The translations under genes were made by a program, and so were the position numbers. The notes under the pieces are model-generated. The model had not been told where the DNA came from. It searched no databases and worked only from the letters and a program-made list of their open reading frames with translations. A DNA stretch of 64,000 nt from Bacteroides ihuae (GTDB lineage Bacteria; Bacteroidota; Bacteroidia; Bacteroidales; Bacteroidaceae), in the NCBI RefSeq assembly GCF_900104585.1, contig NZ_FNVX01000006.1:1178001-1242000 (forward strand), in the 5' to 3' direction. Shown here piece by piece: positions 16,966 through 26,172 of this stretch (within the stretch, counting starts at the first letter, position 1; every line of letters begins with the position of its first letter).

Positions 16966-19032
16966 ATGAAAATAAATAAAATATTATTTGCAGCGTTGAT
17001 AGCAAGTACAACAGGTATTTGCATTACGTCTTGTAGCAGTGATTTTTTAGATGAGAAGCTGACTACACAATATAGTACTGATCGTTTCAAGACAACTGAA
17101 GGTCTTGATGAATTATCTACTGGTGCTTATCAGAAGTTAAAGTTCAAATTTAATTATATATGGGGCATTGAACTCTTTAACTTAGGTGTTGATGAATTTA
17201 CGGATGCTAATAATTCTATACCTAGTTACAACTGCTATAGCACTGACTTAAATTCAGCAGAAACAGGTGCTAATTCTCCTTTCTGGGACAATATGTATGG
17301 CGCTATTGAATCTGCCAATACGTTGATTCAGAATGTTCCACTTTATTATGCCCAAACTAACTCTAAATACAATACTCGCTTGGGTGAAGGTTACTTTATG
17401 AGAGGTTATTTCTATTTGCAATTGGTTGCTCAATATGGTGGAGTACCTTTGAAATTGACCCCTTCAACAAGTGTTGAAACTTACTTTACGCGTGCTTCGG
17501 AAGAGGACTGTTTCGCTCAGATTATTGCAGATCTGGAGCAAGCTTATAATCTGTTACCTACTACTCCGGCAGAGACAGGGCGTATCACGAAATGGGCAGC
17601 AGCTCACTACTTAGCTAAAGCTCATCTGACTCGTGCTAGCGAACTATATTCTTCTTGGAATTCGTCAACGACTGCAGCTGACTTAACTGCTGTTATTAAA
17701 TATGCTTCAGAAGTTGTTGATGCTCACCCATTGTGCAATGACTATGTTAATTTGTGGGACTTTCAGAAGGCTAATAGTGCTAATGAAACTGTTTCTGAAG
17801 TTGTTTTAGCAGCCCAGTTCTCTGATGATCAAACGACTTGGGGGCGTTATGGAAATCAAATGCACCTTTATTATCCTTCTGTTTATCAAGATATAGCTGG
17901 AACTAAACGAGATATCTCTGGTGGACGCGAATTTTCATATGCTCGTGCTACTAATTATGCGATGGATGTTTTTGACCGCGTTAATGATTCGCGTTTCTGG
18001 AAATCGTTTATAACTTGCTATGGATGTAATACGACTTCTGGCGCTCCTACTTGGTCAGATGCAAATGCTAAGTTAGGGCCAACAGGTACTGTTTCTGGCT
18101 CTAAACGTTTCGTGGGTGGTGAACTGGCTATTAAATATGTTGTAAATAATGCCGGCGATTCCCGTTATGATGCTGTAACAAATGATGCTACCGGAGTGTT
18201 GAAAAATGGTGTTATGCAAAATACTCATACTTTTGTACGTTACTTTAAAGATGAACCTCAAGAATGGGTTGGTGAGCACGGAAATGAAGGTTACTATGGT
18301 ATACAAAAACGTTCAGTAGCTTTATCTAAATATCGTGATGGTTATCGTATTGCTATTGCTTCTCAGTTTGGTACCCGTGATGCTATTCTGGCTCGTTCTG
18401 CAGAGGATGTTTTGATGGTAGCTGAGGCTTATGCTCGTCAAGGTGAATCAGAATACACAAATACTATTACATGGATTAATAAATTACGTGATCGTGCTGC
18501 ATTTAAAGATGGTGAAGACCGTTCAGTAAACGTAGATGGTGGTCAAGCATATAAGAATAACTCTTATTGCAAAGGCAATGGTGGAGGTTACTCTCCAGAT
18601 GGTGCTGTGTATTGGGATAAGAATACGTATTACGAGTCAAATAATGATTTGGGAATAACAACAGCTTCTACCAAGTCAGGCTTGCACATAAACTCTGTAA
18701 ATGACATCTATAATTCCACTGTAGATTCTCCTATCTATTCAAAGTTAGGTTGTACTAGCAATGCAGATAAAATGATGTGCTTCATTTTGAATGAACGTAC
18801 TCGCGAGCTTTGTGGTGAAACTCTTCGTTGGGAAGATTTAGCACGCACTAAAACTTTGGAAGCTCGCTGGAAAGCTTTCAATGATGGTTATGTTAGAGGT
18901 AATACAGCTTTCAGTGCTTCTACTCATTACTATCGCCCAATCCCACAAACATTCTTGGATGCTATAACTAATGAAAGTGGACAATCTCTGACAGCTGAAG
19001 AAAAAGCTGCAATGCAAAATCCTGGTTATTAA
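16966..19032 (+). CDS. SusD/RagB-like starch-binding outer-membrane lipoprotein
   Basis: This 688-residue protein has a lipoprotein signal peptide (ICITSCSS, lipid-modified Cys near residue 23) followed by the usual SusD opening (DFLDEKLTTQYSTDRFKTTEGL). Tetratricopeptide-like helices are seen around AYQKLKF, RLGEGYFMRGYFYLQLVAQYGGVPL and AAHYLAKAHLTRASELY. The C-terminus has the family pattern NERTRELCGETLRWEDLARTK and YYRPIPQTFLD. It caps the SusC transporter and binds incoming glycan. At 688 residues it is longer than the usual 500-600, with an extended region around 500-600 (NNSYCKGNGGGYSPDGA). It ends the operon; a strong terminator follows at 19054-19087. Confidence 0.95.
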   Translation: MKINKILFAALIASTTGICITSCSSDFLDEKLTTQYSTDRFKTTEGLDELSTGAYQKLKFKFNYIWGIELFNLGVDEFTDANNSIPSYNCYSTDLNSAETGANSPFWDNMYGAIESANTLIQNVPLYYAQTNSKYNTRLGEGYFMRGYFYLQLVAQYGGVPLKLTPSTSVETYFTRASEEDCFAQIIADLEQAYNLLPTTPAETGRITKWAAAHYLAKAHLTRASELYSSWNSSTTAADLTAVIKYASEVVDAHPLCNDYVNLWDFQKANSANETVSEVVLAAQFSDDQTTWGRYGNQMHLYYPSVYQDIAGTKRDISGGREFSYARATNYAMDVFDRVNDSRFWKSFITCYGCNTTSGAPTWSDANAKLGPTGTVSGSKRFVGGELAIKYVVNNAGDSRYDAVTNDATGVLKNGVMQNTHTFVRYFKDEPQEWVGEHGNEGYYGIQKRSVALSKYRDGYRIAIASQFGTRDAILARSAEDVLMVAEAYARQGESEYTNTITWINKLRDRAAFKDGEDRSVNVDGGQAYKNNSYCKGNGGGYSPDGAVYWDKNTYYESNNDLGITTASTKSGLHINSVNDIYNSTVDSPIYSKLGCTSNADKMMCFILNERTRELCGETLRWEDLARTKTLEARWKAFNDGYVRGNTAFSASTHYYRPIPQTFLDAITNESGQSLTAEEKAAMQNPGY

Positions 19033-19053
19033 TCAGATTTAGTATATAATTTT

Positions 19054-19090
19054 AAAGAGGCATTCCTAACTTAGGAATGCCTCTTTTGCA
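19054..19090 (+). terminator. Rho-independent terminator of the SusC/SusD operon
   Basis: AAAGAGGCATTCCTAA (19054-19069) and TTAGGAATGCCTCTTT (19071-19086) form a near-perfect 15-16 bp stem with a tiny loop, followed by T residues. It isolates SusCD transcription from the SGNH gene downstream. Confidence 0.85.
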
Positions 19091-19117
19091 AACGTTTACG
19101 ATAAAATCGTCATTGAA

Positions 19118-19148
19118 TTGGTAAGTAAACGTACAAATTATATCTTTG
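19118..19148 (+). promoter_or_regulatory. promoter of the tandem SGNH hydrolase gene
   Basis: TTG at 19118-19120 and TATCTTTG at 19141-19148 are spaced by 20 bases, matching both Bacteroides promoter elements. The ATG follows 19 bases after the box. Confidence 0.7.
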
Positions 19149-19167
19149 CAGGATAAATCATAATACC

Positions 19168-20505
19168 ATGAAAAGATTATCTCTTCTTCTTTTTGTAGCG
19201 CTCTTTTGCCTTGTACAGTTGTCGGCACAAGAAGCAAAAATCAAGGTTGCTTGTATTGGCAATAGTATAACCTTTGGTGCAGGCATCAAAGATCGTGCAA
19301 ATCATAGTTATCCATCTGTGTTGGGACGCATGCTTGGCGATGGGTATGAAGTAGCTAACTTTGGCTTTAGTGCCCGCACTCTCCTGAATAAGGGCGATTA
19401 CCCTTATATGAAGGAGACGATGTATCAGGATGCTCTGAATTACTTGCCCAATGTAGTAGTCATCAAGTTGGGCACTAATGATACTAAACCTCAGAACTGG
19501 AAGTATAAAGAAGAATATCCCAAAGATATGGAGACGATGGTGAAAGCTTTTCAGTCTTTGTCTTCCAAACCTAAAATTTATCTTTGTTATCCGGCCACAG
19601 CATTTGCTATTCAATGGGGTATCAACGATAGCATTATAGTAGCCGATGTGATTCCTATGATTGACAAGGTAGCAAAGAAGATGGGGCTAGAGGTGATTGA
19701 TCTTCATACTCCCACAAAAGGCTTGAAGGCTCTTTTTCCTGATGATATTCACCCGAATCCTCAGGGAGCTGCTGTCTTGGCTAAGGAAGTTTATCAGGGC
19801 ATTACCGGTCATAAGGTGGGTGCACGCGTTCTCTTCATTGGTGATTCCATCACTGATGGTAACTGGGGAGGTGGCGGCAAAGGTAAAAAAACGTCTGCTG
19901 AGCGAAATCTCTGGGATCAAAACCACATCTTCGGCAGTGGATATATGTATCTCTGTGCCGCTCACTATTTAGGAACTTATCCGGATCGGAACTACCAGTT
20001 CTTCAATCGGGGGATTAGTGGCAATACGCTGTCTAACTTAGAGGAGCGTTGGCAAAGTGATGTCTTGGATATGAATCCTGATGTACTTTCCATTTTGATA
20101 GGAACGAATGATATTAATGGGATGCTGAATAATAAAAAAAGATCTTCTTTTGACTTTGTCGGTTGGGAGAAAAGATACCGTGCTTTGCTCGATCGCTCAT
20201 TGAGTAAGAATCCTAATGTAAAGTTGGTTCTCTGCTCTCCTTTTATTGCCAACACAATAAACATGAGTAAGATGACCGCTTTTGAACTGCGTGATAGCCT
20301 GGTGAGGCGGGCCGCAGCTGTTGTGGAGAAGATAGCGCAAGATTATCATGCTACTTTTCTAAATTATCAGCAACTGTTTGATGGCTTATTCTATAAATAT
20401 CCCGCATTACCGAATGCATATTGGATATGGGATGGCATTCATCCTACAGCTGCCGGACATAGCAAAATGTCTGAGCTATGGATTGAGAAAGCCGTCGACT
20501 TTTAG
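19168..20505 (+). CDS. secreted protein with two tandem SGNH/GDSL hydrolase domains
   Basis: This 445-residue protein has a signal peptide (MKRLSLLLFVALFCLVQLSA). Two complete SGNH hydrolase domains follow in one chain. Domain 1 has GNSIT (31-35), GTND (102-105) and DDIHP (192-196). Domain 2 has GDSIT (225-229), GTND (312-315) and DGIHP (422-426). Both retain the Ser and Asp-His residues, so both may be active. They are not near-identical, so the duplication is old or the domains came from different sources. GDSL enzymes of this group deacetylate glycans. In a pectin locus with three CE12-like domains, another acetyl- or feruloyl-type ester bond is a plausible target. The gene is monocistronic, with its own promoter and a strong terminator after it. 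Confidence 0.87.
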   Translation: MKRLSLLLFVALFCLVQLSAQEAKIKVACIGNSITFGAGIKDRANHSYPSVLGRMLGDGYEVANFGFSARTLLNKGDYPYMKETMYQDALNYLPNVVVIKLGTNDTKPQNWKYKEEYPKDMETMVKAFQSLSSKPKIYLCYPATAFAIQWGINDSIIVADVIPMIDKVAKKMGLEVIDLHTPTKGLKALFPDDIHPNPQGAAVLAKEVYQGITGHKVGARVLFIGDSITDGNWGGGGKGKKTSAERNLWDQNHIFGSGYMYLCAAHYLGTYPDRNYQFFNRGISGNTLSNLEERWQSDVLDMNPDVLSILIGTNDINGMLNNKKRSSFDFVGWEKRYRALLDRSLSKNPNVKLVLCSPFIANTINMSKMTAFELRDSLVRRAAAVVEKIAQDYHATFLNYQQLFDGLFYKYPALPNAYWIWDGIHPTAAGHSKMSELWIEKAVDF

Positions 20506-20609
20506 TTTCTCTTTAAGTTGAAATACTTCAAAGGAGAACCCTTCTTAATCATTCCTTTAATCCAGTGATTTCATTTCATCTTAGCTAAATATCTTTCATT
20601 GAATACCTG

Positions 20610-20655
20610 AATCCCTATTGTTTGTATTTAACAAACAATAGGGATTTTGTTTTTA
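20610..20655 (+). terminator. Rho-independent terminator after the tandem SGNH gene
   Basis: AATCCCTATTGTTTGT (20610-20625) pairs perfectly with ACAAACAATAGGGATT (20631-20646) around a 5-base loop and is followed by TTGTTTTT. It separates the polysaccharide locus from the nrdAB operon. Confidence 0.85.
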
Positions 20656-20735
20656 CATAATCAGAACAATAGTATACACCTTTTTTGTTCTTATCTCTCA
20701 TGAGATTTCTATAATGCATTAATAACATAGTTGGA

Positions 20736-23243
20736 ATGAAAATAATAAAACGTAGCCGCCAGGTCGAAGATTTTACGTTCGATAAAGTAAAATCTGCCAT
20801 CCGTCGGGCTTTTATGGGCTTGCAGTTAACCTTGGCTGAAGACGAGCTTCAAGCCATTTGCGATGACATTGATACACGCATTGAGTTGGGCGAAAGTGTG
20901 GATGTTGAAACGATACAAGATTTGGTGGAAATGGCTTTGATGAAACATGGGCATTATCAAGTGGCCAAAGCTTATATATTATATCGGGAAAAACGTTCGG
21001 AGTATAGGGCCGTAATAAATCAATTCAAAACGACTATCTACGACGATAACTTGATTGCCTTACTAAAAGAGGTACAGGCTATTTATTCGACTAAGGCTTA
21101 TGAACTAAATCTGCTTTACTCCAAATATCGCTCTTTCTACAAAGAGAATACTGATCCTCTGGAAATCTTGATTAAAGCTGCTGTAGAGTTGGTCACTCCC
21201 GAGGGGCCCAATTGGGAATTCATTGCTTCGAAGTTCCTAAACGTACAGTTGGAAAACAGCATTAGCTTAGAGGAGAGCAGGTTGGGCTTGAATTCTTATT
21301 ACGATAAATTGAAGTACCTTACTTCGGAAAAGCTTTATGGGACTTATATTTTGGAACATTACTCTAAGGCAGAAGTTTTAGAACTTGCATCGTATATGGA
21401 ACCTGCCAGAAACTCTTTATTAACTTACAGTAGTCTGCATCTGTTAACTAAGCGATACCTTATCTCTGATCATTCTCATAATCGTTTGGAAAGACCGCAA
21501 GAGATGTTTATGGGTATTGCTATGCATTTGGCTATGCCTGAGGGAGAAAAGAAAGTGTATTGGGCCAAAAAGATCTATGATGCATTGAGTCTCTTGAAAG
21601 TGACGATGGCTACTCCGGTGATGAGTAATGCCCGGAAACCCCTTAGTCAGCTTTCCAGTTGCTTTGAGGATGTGATGCCTGATAGCTTGGTGGGTATATA
21701 TCGCACAATCAATAACTTCGCTCAGATCTCTAAATATGGTGGAGGAATGGGGATCTATATTGGTAAAGTTCGTGCGGTCGGTTCTGATATTCGTGGCTTT
21801 AAAGGAGTAGCAGGCGGAATAATTAAGTGGATAAAGCTTTGTAATGATACAGCTATTGCTGTCGATCAGTTAGGTGTTCGTCAGGGTTCGGTCGCTGTAT
21901 ATCTGGATATCTGGCACCGGGATATGCCTGAATTTTTGCAGTTAAGAACAAATAACGGTGATGATCGGATGAAGGCTCATGATATTTTTCCCGGCGTCTG
22001 TGTACCTGATTTCTTCTGGGAGATGGTACGTGACAATATTGAAGGTGACTGGCACATGATGTGTCCTCATGAGATATTGACTTTCAAAGGTTATGCCTTA
22101 GAAGATTGTTATGGTGATGAATGGACTCGGAAATATAAAGAATGTGTCGCAGAGCATCGTATCTCCAAACGTACGATAAAGATTAAAGATATGTTGAGGC
22201 TTATCATTAAATCGGCTGTGGAGACGGGTACTCCGTTCATCTTTAACCGAGATACCGTTAATCGTATGAACCCGAATAAGCATAGGGGAATGATCTATTG
22301 TTCAAACCTGTGTACGGAGATTGCGCAGAATCAGAAAGCGATTGAAGAGGTACAAACAATTGTTCGCCTGGAAGATGGTAACGAGATTGTGGTGGAAGAG
22401 ACAAAAGCCGGGGACTTTGTGGTATGCAACCTCGCTTCTCTTGTCTTGGGAAATATTGATACCGATAGTGATGATGAGTTGCGTGATACAATTCATACCG
22501 TTATTCGTGCACTGGATAATGTGATTGATCTAAACTATTATCCCATTCCTTACGCAGAGATTACCAACAAGAAAATGCGTCCTATTGGTTTAGGTACTAG
22601 CGGCTATCATCATCTTTTGGCTCAGAAAGGAATCCATTGGGAGAGCGACAAGCACCTTGAGTTAATGGATAAGCTTTACGAGCGTATTAATTATTTTGCT
22701 ATTGAGGCTTCTTCGGATTTGGCTGCAGAGAAGGGTGCTTATTCGTTCTTTGAAAAGAGTGATTGGCACACCGGCGATTACTTTAGTTCACGCAATTACA
22801 CTTCAGAGGCATGGAAAGGTCTGGCATCTAAAGTGCATAACAATGGAATGCGCAACGGATACTTAATGGCTATTGCACCCACAAGCTCCACATCCATCAT
22901 TGCAGGTACCACGGCAGGTACAGACCCAGTGATGAACAGGTATTTCCTTGAAGAAAAGAAGGGCAGTATTGTGCCTCGGGTAGCTCCTCAACTGGATGAT
23001 AAAACGTTTTGGCTTTATAAAACGGCACATCAGATGGATCAACGTTGGGTGATAGATGCCGCAGGTATTCGTCAACGACATCTTGATCAGGCACAATCGG
23101 TAAACCTCTATATCACGCAGGAATATACTTTCAAAAAACTATTGGAGTTGTATCTACGGGCATGGGAGAAAGGAGTAAAGACGCTCTATTATGTTCGTAG
23201 TAAATCTCTGGAGGTGGAAGAGTGCGAAACTTGCTCTGCTTAA
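20736..23243 (+). CDS. nrdA: class Ia ribonucleoside-diphosphate reductase, alpha subunit
   Basis: This 835-residue cytosolic protein starts with an ATP-cone (about 1-95: IIKRSRQVEDFTFDKVKSAI). The large RNR barrel follows, with visible signature segments TPVMSNARKPLSQLSSCFEDV (with an active-site Cys), GGGMGIYIGKVRA, FNRDTVNRMNPNKHRG, YCSNLCTEI (second active-site Cys) and IAPTSSTSIIAGTTAG. The protein ends with a redox pair in ECETCSA, the swinging-arm cysteines reduced by thioredoxin. It makes deoxyribonucleotides from NDPs together with NrdB, whose gene starts 33 bases downstream. It is a core gene with no link to glycan use and sits between two parts of a pectin locus. No frameshift or unusual features are seen. 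Confidence 0.96.
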   Translation: MKIIKRSRQVEDFTFDKVKSAIRRAFMGLQLTLAEDELQAICDDIDTRIELGESVDVETIQDLVEMALMKHGHYQVAKAYILYREKRSEYRAVINQFKTTIYDDNLIALLKEVQAIYSTKAYELNLLYSKYRSFYKENTDPLEILIKAAVELVTPEGPNWEFIASKFLNVQLENSISLEESRLGLNSYYDKLKYLTSEKLYGTYILEHYSKAEVLELASYMEPARNSLLTYSSLHLLTKRYLISDHSHNRLERPQEMFMGIAMHLAMPEGEKKVYWAKKIYDALSLLKVTMATPVMSNARKPLSQLSSCFEDVMPDSLVGIYRTINNFAQISKYGGGMGIYIGKVRAVGSDIRGFKGVAGGIIKWIKLCNDTAIAVDQLGVRQGSVAVYLDIWHRDMPEFLQLRTNNGDDRMKAHDIFPGVCVPDFFWEMVRDNIEGDWHMMCPHEILTFKGYALEDCYGDEWTRKYKECVAEHRISKRTIKIKDMLRLIIKSAVETGTPFIFNRDTVNRMNPNKHRGMIYCSNLCTEIAQNQKAIEEVQTIVRLEDGNEIVVEETKAGDFVVCNLASLVLGNIDTDSDDELRDTIHTVIRALDNVIDLNYYPIPYAEITNKKMRPIGLGTSGYHHLLAQKGIHWESDKHLELMDKLYERINYFAIEASSDLAAEKGAYSFFEKSDWHTGDYFSSRNYTSEAWKGLASKVHNNGMRNGYLMAIAPTSSTSIIAGTTAGTDPVMNRYFLEEKKGSIVPRVAPQLDDKTFWLYKTAHQMDQRWVIDAAGIRQRHLDQAQSVNLYITQEYTFKKLLELYLRAWEKGVKTLYYVRSKSLEVEECETCSA

Positions 23244-23276
23244 TATCATCAATACACTTTATAAATAGAAATAATC

Positions 23277-24320
23277 ATGACGACTTTAAATAAAAAGGCC
23301 TTGTTTAATGAACATGGCGACACGGATGTAGCACTTCGCCGATTAATAAACGGGAACACTACAAACCTGAACGATTTCAATAACATGAAATATGTTTGGG
23401 TATCTAACTGGTATCGACAGGCGATGAATAATTTCTGGATTCCTGAAGAGATAAACATGAGTCAGGACATGAAGGACTACCGCAATCTAAGTCCTTCTGA
23501 ACGGGTGGCTTACAACAAGATTCTCTCTTTCCTGATCTTTCTGGATAGTATTCAAACGGCCAACTTACCTAATATAGCCGAGTATATTACGGCTAACGAA
23601 GTAAATCTGTGCCTGACTATTCAGGCTTTTCAGGAAGCGGTGCATTCACAATCGTATAGCTACATGCTCGACACGATCTGCTCCCCTGAAGAGCGTGCTG
23701 CCATTCTTTACCAATGGAAAGATGATGAATATCTGCTGAAACGTAATAAGTTTATTGGGGATATATACAATGAATTCCAATTGAACAAAGAGTCCGGCCA
23801 GTTGCTGAAAACATTGGTTGCCAACTATGTTCTTGAGGGGATTTACTTCTATGCCGGCTTTATGTTCTTCTATAATCTGGGTCGTAATGGGAAGATGCCC
23901 GGTTCGGTGCAAGAGATACGTTACATCAACCGTGATGAGAACACCCATTTGTGGCTCTTTCGCTCGGTTATTCTGGAGTTGAAGAAAGAGGAGCCTCAAC
24001 TCTTTACTCCTGAGGCAGTGGAGAGTTTCCGTGAGATGATTAAGGAAGGAGCTCTTCAGGAGATCGCCTGGGGAGATTATGTTATTGGTGATGATATAGA
24101 GGGATTAACGAAAGAGATGGTTTCCGACTACATCAAGTATTTGGCTAACTTACGTTCAGAGAATCTTGGTTTTGGTGTTCTGTTTGAGGGATATGAGAAT
24201 GAACCTCCGAGCATGTCATGGGTTTCCCAGTACAGCAATGCTAATCTTATTAAGACTGATTTCTTTGAGGCAAAGCCCAGTGCTTATGCGAAATCTACTT
24301 CCATTGAAGACGACTTGTAA
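23277..24320 (+). CDS. nrdB: class Ia ribonucleoside-diphosphate reductase, beta subunit
   Basis: This 347-residue protein supplies the diiron-tyrosyl radical to NrdA. Expected ligands are visible: an Asp in IFLDSIQTAN, a Glu in TIQAFQEAVHSQSYSYM, then EAVHSQSY, where the His is followed four residues later by the radical Tyr. A second Glu/His set lies in RDENTHLWLFRSV. The presence of the Tyr indicates class Ia rather than the Phe-type class Ic. The gene is cotranscribed with nrdA. A 12-bp inverted repeat spans its stop codon (24293-24304 with 24331-24342) and may contribute to 3'-end formation. The next gene converges from the other strand 41 bases away. Confidence 0.96.
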   Translation: MTTLNKKALFNEHGDTDVALRRLINGNTTNLNDFNNMKYVWVSNWYRQAMNNFWIPEEINMSQDMKDYRNLSPSERVAYNKILSFLIFLDSIQTANLPNIAEYITANEVNLCLTIQAFQEAVHSQSYSYMLDTICSPEERAAILYQWKDDEYLLKRNKFIGDIYNEFQLNKESGQLLKTLVANYVLEGIYFYAGFMFFYNLGRNGKMPGSVQEIRYINRDENTHLWLFRSVILELKKEEPQLFTPEAVESFREMIKEGALQEIAWGDYVIGDDIEGLTKEMVSDYIKYLANLRSENLGFGVLFEGYENEPPSMSWVSQYSNANLIKTDFFEAKPSAYAKSTSIEDDL

Positions 24321-24342
24321 GTTGCTCTCCATGGAAGTAGAT
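24293..24342. repeat. inverted repeat spanning the nrdB stop codon
   Basis: ATCTACTTCCAT (24293-24304, inside the last codons) pairs perfectly with ATGGAAGTAGAT (24331-24342, after the stop), enclosing 26 bases. It lies in the short convergent space between nrdB and the GH28 gene and may serve as a 3'-end hairpin. No T-run follows on either strand. Confidence 0.5.
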
Positions 24343-24361
24343 CTGTTGAGATAATGGTTAC

Positions 24362-25672
24362 TTATTGAGTAACTTTTACATTCTTCAGAATAAATGGGTT
24401 GATAAGACTTTTATTGTACTCACCTTTTTTGGCTTTGATTGTTAGGTTTTCAAAGGTAAAATTGGTGAGTATATATTGGTCTGACTTATCGACATTGAAG
24501 AACACATTACATTCAAAGTTAATGTTGCGCATCGTCAGGTTATCCGAGTAAGACATTGGAGTATCCTTCCTGCCTTGCAAGTCGAAAAATTGTTTCCAAG
24601 GTTTGATATAAAGGAAACTTTGAGCATCTCCGGTAATGTCTTCAATCAATATATATTCATATTTTTGTGGTGTGTCGGGACGCATTTTTAACCAGAGCAA
24701 TCGGTTTGCGTTCTTCACTATGCATCGACGAAGAATAATGTTGCGGTCGTGAATGGATTCACTGCCGAAGGTCAAGGCACTGTGGCAGAATCCATAGTTG
24801 CAATCCTCTATAATGATATTTTGATTACTACCGTTTGTTGTGTCTTTATCCGCCCACGGCCCTTTTCCACCTTTCAGGGCAACAGCATCGTCGTTCACCG
24901 ATATATAGCAGTTTTTAATCAGTACGTTGCTGCATGCGTCAATATCGACTCCGTCTGTGCTGGGAGCTTTTACAGGTGCAACCGGTGAGAAGATGTGCAG
25001 ATTGAGCAATTTTACGTTGTTACTTTTGTACAAGTGAGTAGTCCAGAAGGGAGAATTGATGAGGCTTACTCCGGATATTTGCACATCGTTACAGTTCGAT
25101 ATATACAGTAACCGGGGACGAAGTTCGTCCATGTTAGTGCATTTGGGATTTACCGCACGACGCAACCAAAACGATTTCCAATAACGAGAGCCATTGCCAT
25201 TAATCGTACCTTTGCCCGAAATGGTGAATCCATTCACACCATCAGCATTTATCAAAGCCGAGAAGTATTTAAGTGTTTGCCCTTCCATGCGTGTAAGCGC
25301 AATGGGGAAGTTACTGATATCGTCGCTACCTTTCAAAACCGCTCCTTCTTCGAGATACAGGTGAGTTTTGGGCTTGAAGAACAGAGCACCGCTTAGATAA
25401 GTCCCCTTAGGGATAATCACTACACCGCCACCATTCTTTGCAGCCAAATCGATGGTTGATTGAATTTTCTCTGTCTGCAGCAAGGTGCTGTCATTAACTA
25501 CCTGGTAGTTGATAACGTTGTATTTTGCGCCCAAAGTCTCAATGTTCGCAATTTCGTTCTTTCTAAACCAATCAGGAATAGCTGTTCCGTCGGGAAACTT
25601 CTCTTGTCCGAAGAGCTGAATACTAATAAGTACGGTGAATAAGAATGTGGTGAATTTCATGGCTTTAATCAT
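24362..25672 (-). CDS. GH28 family rhamnogalacturonase/polygalacturonase-like enzyme
   Basis: This 436-residue protein has a signal peptide (MKFTTFLFTVLISIQLFG). It is a right-handed beta-helix GH28. Motifs are APSTDGVDID (about 236-245, catalytic Asp), VNDDAVALKGG (259-269, Asp-Asp pair), GFCHSALTFGSES (294-306, the GHG-like His region) and LLWLKM (325-330) in place of RIK. This pattern resembles exo-type or RG-directed members. It is the only gene of the left-facing unit between nrdB and the 26-kb spacer. An exact -7 box lies at 25713-25720. The start could be the ATG at 25672 or the one at 25660 directly before the hydrophobic segment; the difference is four residues. Confidence 0.88.
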   Translation of the reverse strand: MIKAMKFTTFLFTVLISIQLFGQEKFPDGTAIPDWFRKNEIANIETLGAKYNVINYQVVNDSTLLQTEKIQSTIDLAAKNGGGVVIIPKGTYLSGALFFKPKTHLYLEEGAVLKGSDDISNFPIALTRMEGQTLKYFSALINADGVNGFTISGKGTINGNGSRYWKSFWLRRAVNPKCTNMDELRPRLLYISNCNDVQISGVSLINSPFWTTHLYKSNNVKLLNLHIFSPVAPVKAPSTDGVDIDACSNVLIKNCYISVNDDAVALKGGKGPWADKDTTNGSNQNIIIEDCNYGFCHSALTFGSESIHDRNIILRRCIVKNANRLLWLKMRPDTPQKYEYILIEDITGDAQSFLYIKPWKQFFDLQGRKDTPMSYSDNLTMRNINFECNVFFNVDKSDQYILTNFTFENLTIKAKKGEYNKSLINPFILKNVKVTQ

Positions 25673-25712
25673 CAATTAATAGAGTGAATAGTGTTTTCAA
25701 TGCTTCATATTG

Positions 25713-25720
25713 CAAATGTA
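25713..25720 (-). promoter_or_regulatory. -7 box for the GH28 gene at 24.4-25.7 kb
   Basis: On the minus strand this reads TACATTTG, an exact TAnnTTTG match 41 bases before the ATG. No clear -33 element is visible. Confidence 0.45.
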
Positions 25721-25974
25721 AGTAGATTCAATGAAATATTAGTCGGGCTATTCCTGTATCTAGTGATTTATTGACTAAGTCTTTTGTCTTTCACGCTCAA
25801 TAATACCATACAGTCATACGCTTTTAAGCTCGTTCTTGTCAATAGCATGTTTATTGATTATTAACGCCATTTGCACTTTTCGAAAAGCTCTTGAAGTTTT
25901 TAGGATATAAATAGAAGAAAAACTTTTTTCTTTAGGAGTTATTCTCCTAAAAAATAGGCATATTGATGAAGAGA

Positions 25975-26066
25975 AACCGTCTTTCGACCAAAGAGAACCG
26001 TGCAGATGGCCCAACTGAACCGTTCTTTTGCTCAAAAGTAACCGTCATTTGGGTAATTAGACGGTT
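25975..26066. repeat. array of four ~22-bp units each starting AACCGT
   Basis: AACCGT begins at 25975, 25996, 26018 and 26040 (steps 21, 22, 22). The array closes with the inverse, ACGGTT, at 26061-26066. Units 1 and 3 contain internal dyads (CTTT-5 nt-AAAG; TTTTGCTCAAAA). Unit 4 and the closing inverse form a 7-bp stem (AACCGTC/GACGGTT). Confidence 0.7.
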
Positions 26067-26073
26067 GGTGCAC

Positions 26074-26106
26074 AAAAAAAGGAGAAAGTCGCAACTTCCT
26101 CCTTTT
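26074..26106 (-). terminator. terminator of the 70-residue membrane-protein gene
   Basis: Read on the minus strand, AAAAGGAGGAAGT pairs with ACTTTCTCCTTTT (one mismatch) around a short loop and runs into a T-tract. It is the expected exit structure for the gene at 26173-26385. Confidence 0.75.
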
Positions 26107-26172
26107 ACCGTATTATAATTTGAAACTACTTTATGATTACGTTTACAAAGATACAACATTACATCACCAAAG

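Larger units (their letters stand above)
25673..26172. other. 500-base intergenic spacer
   Basis: The spacer holds, from left to right, the GH28 promoter box, a CTTTTCGAAAAG palindrome near 25877-25888, a TTTAGGAG/CTCCTAAA hairpin (25931-25951), the third ~22-bp repeat array (25975-26066) and a terminator for the small membrane-protein gene (26074-26106). No convincing coding frame is present. Confidence 0.65.
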
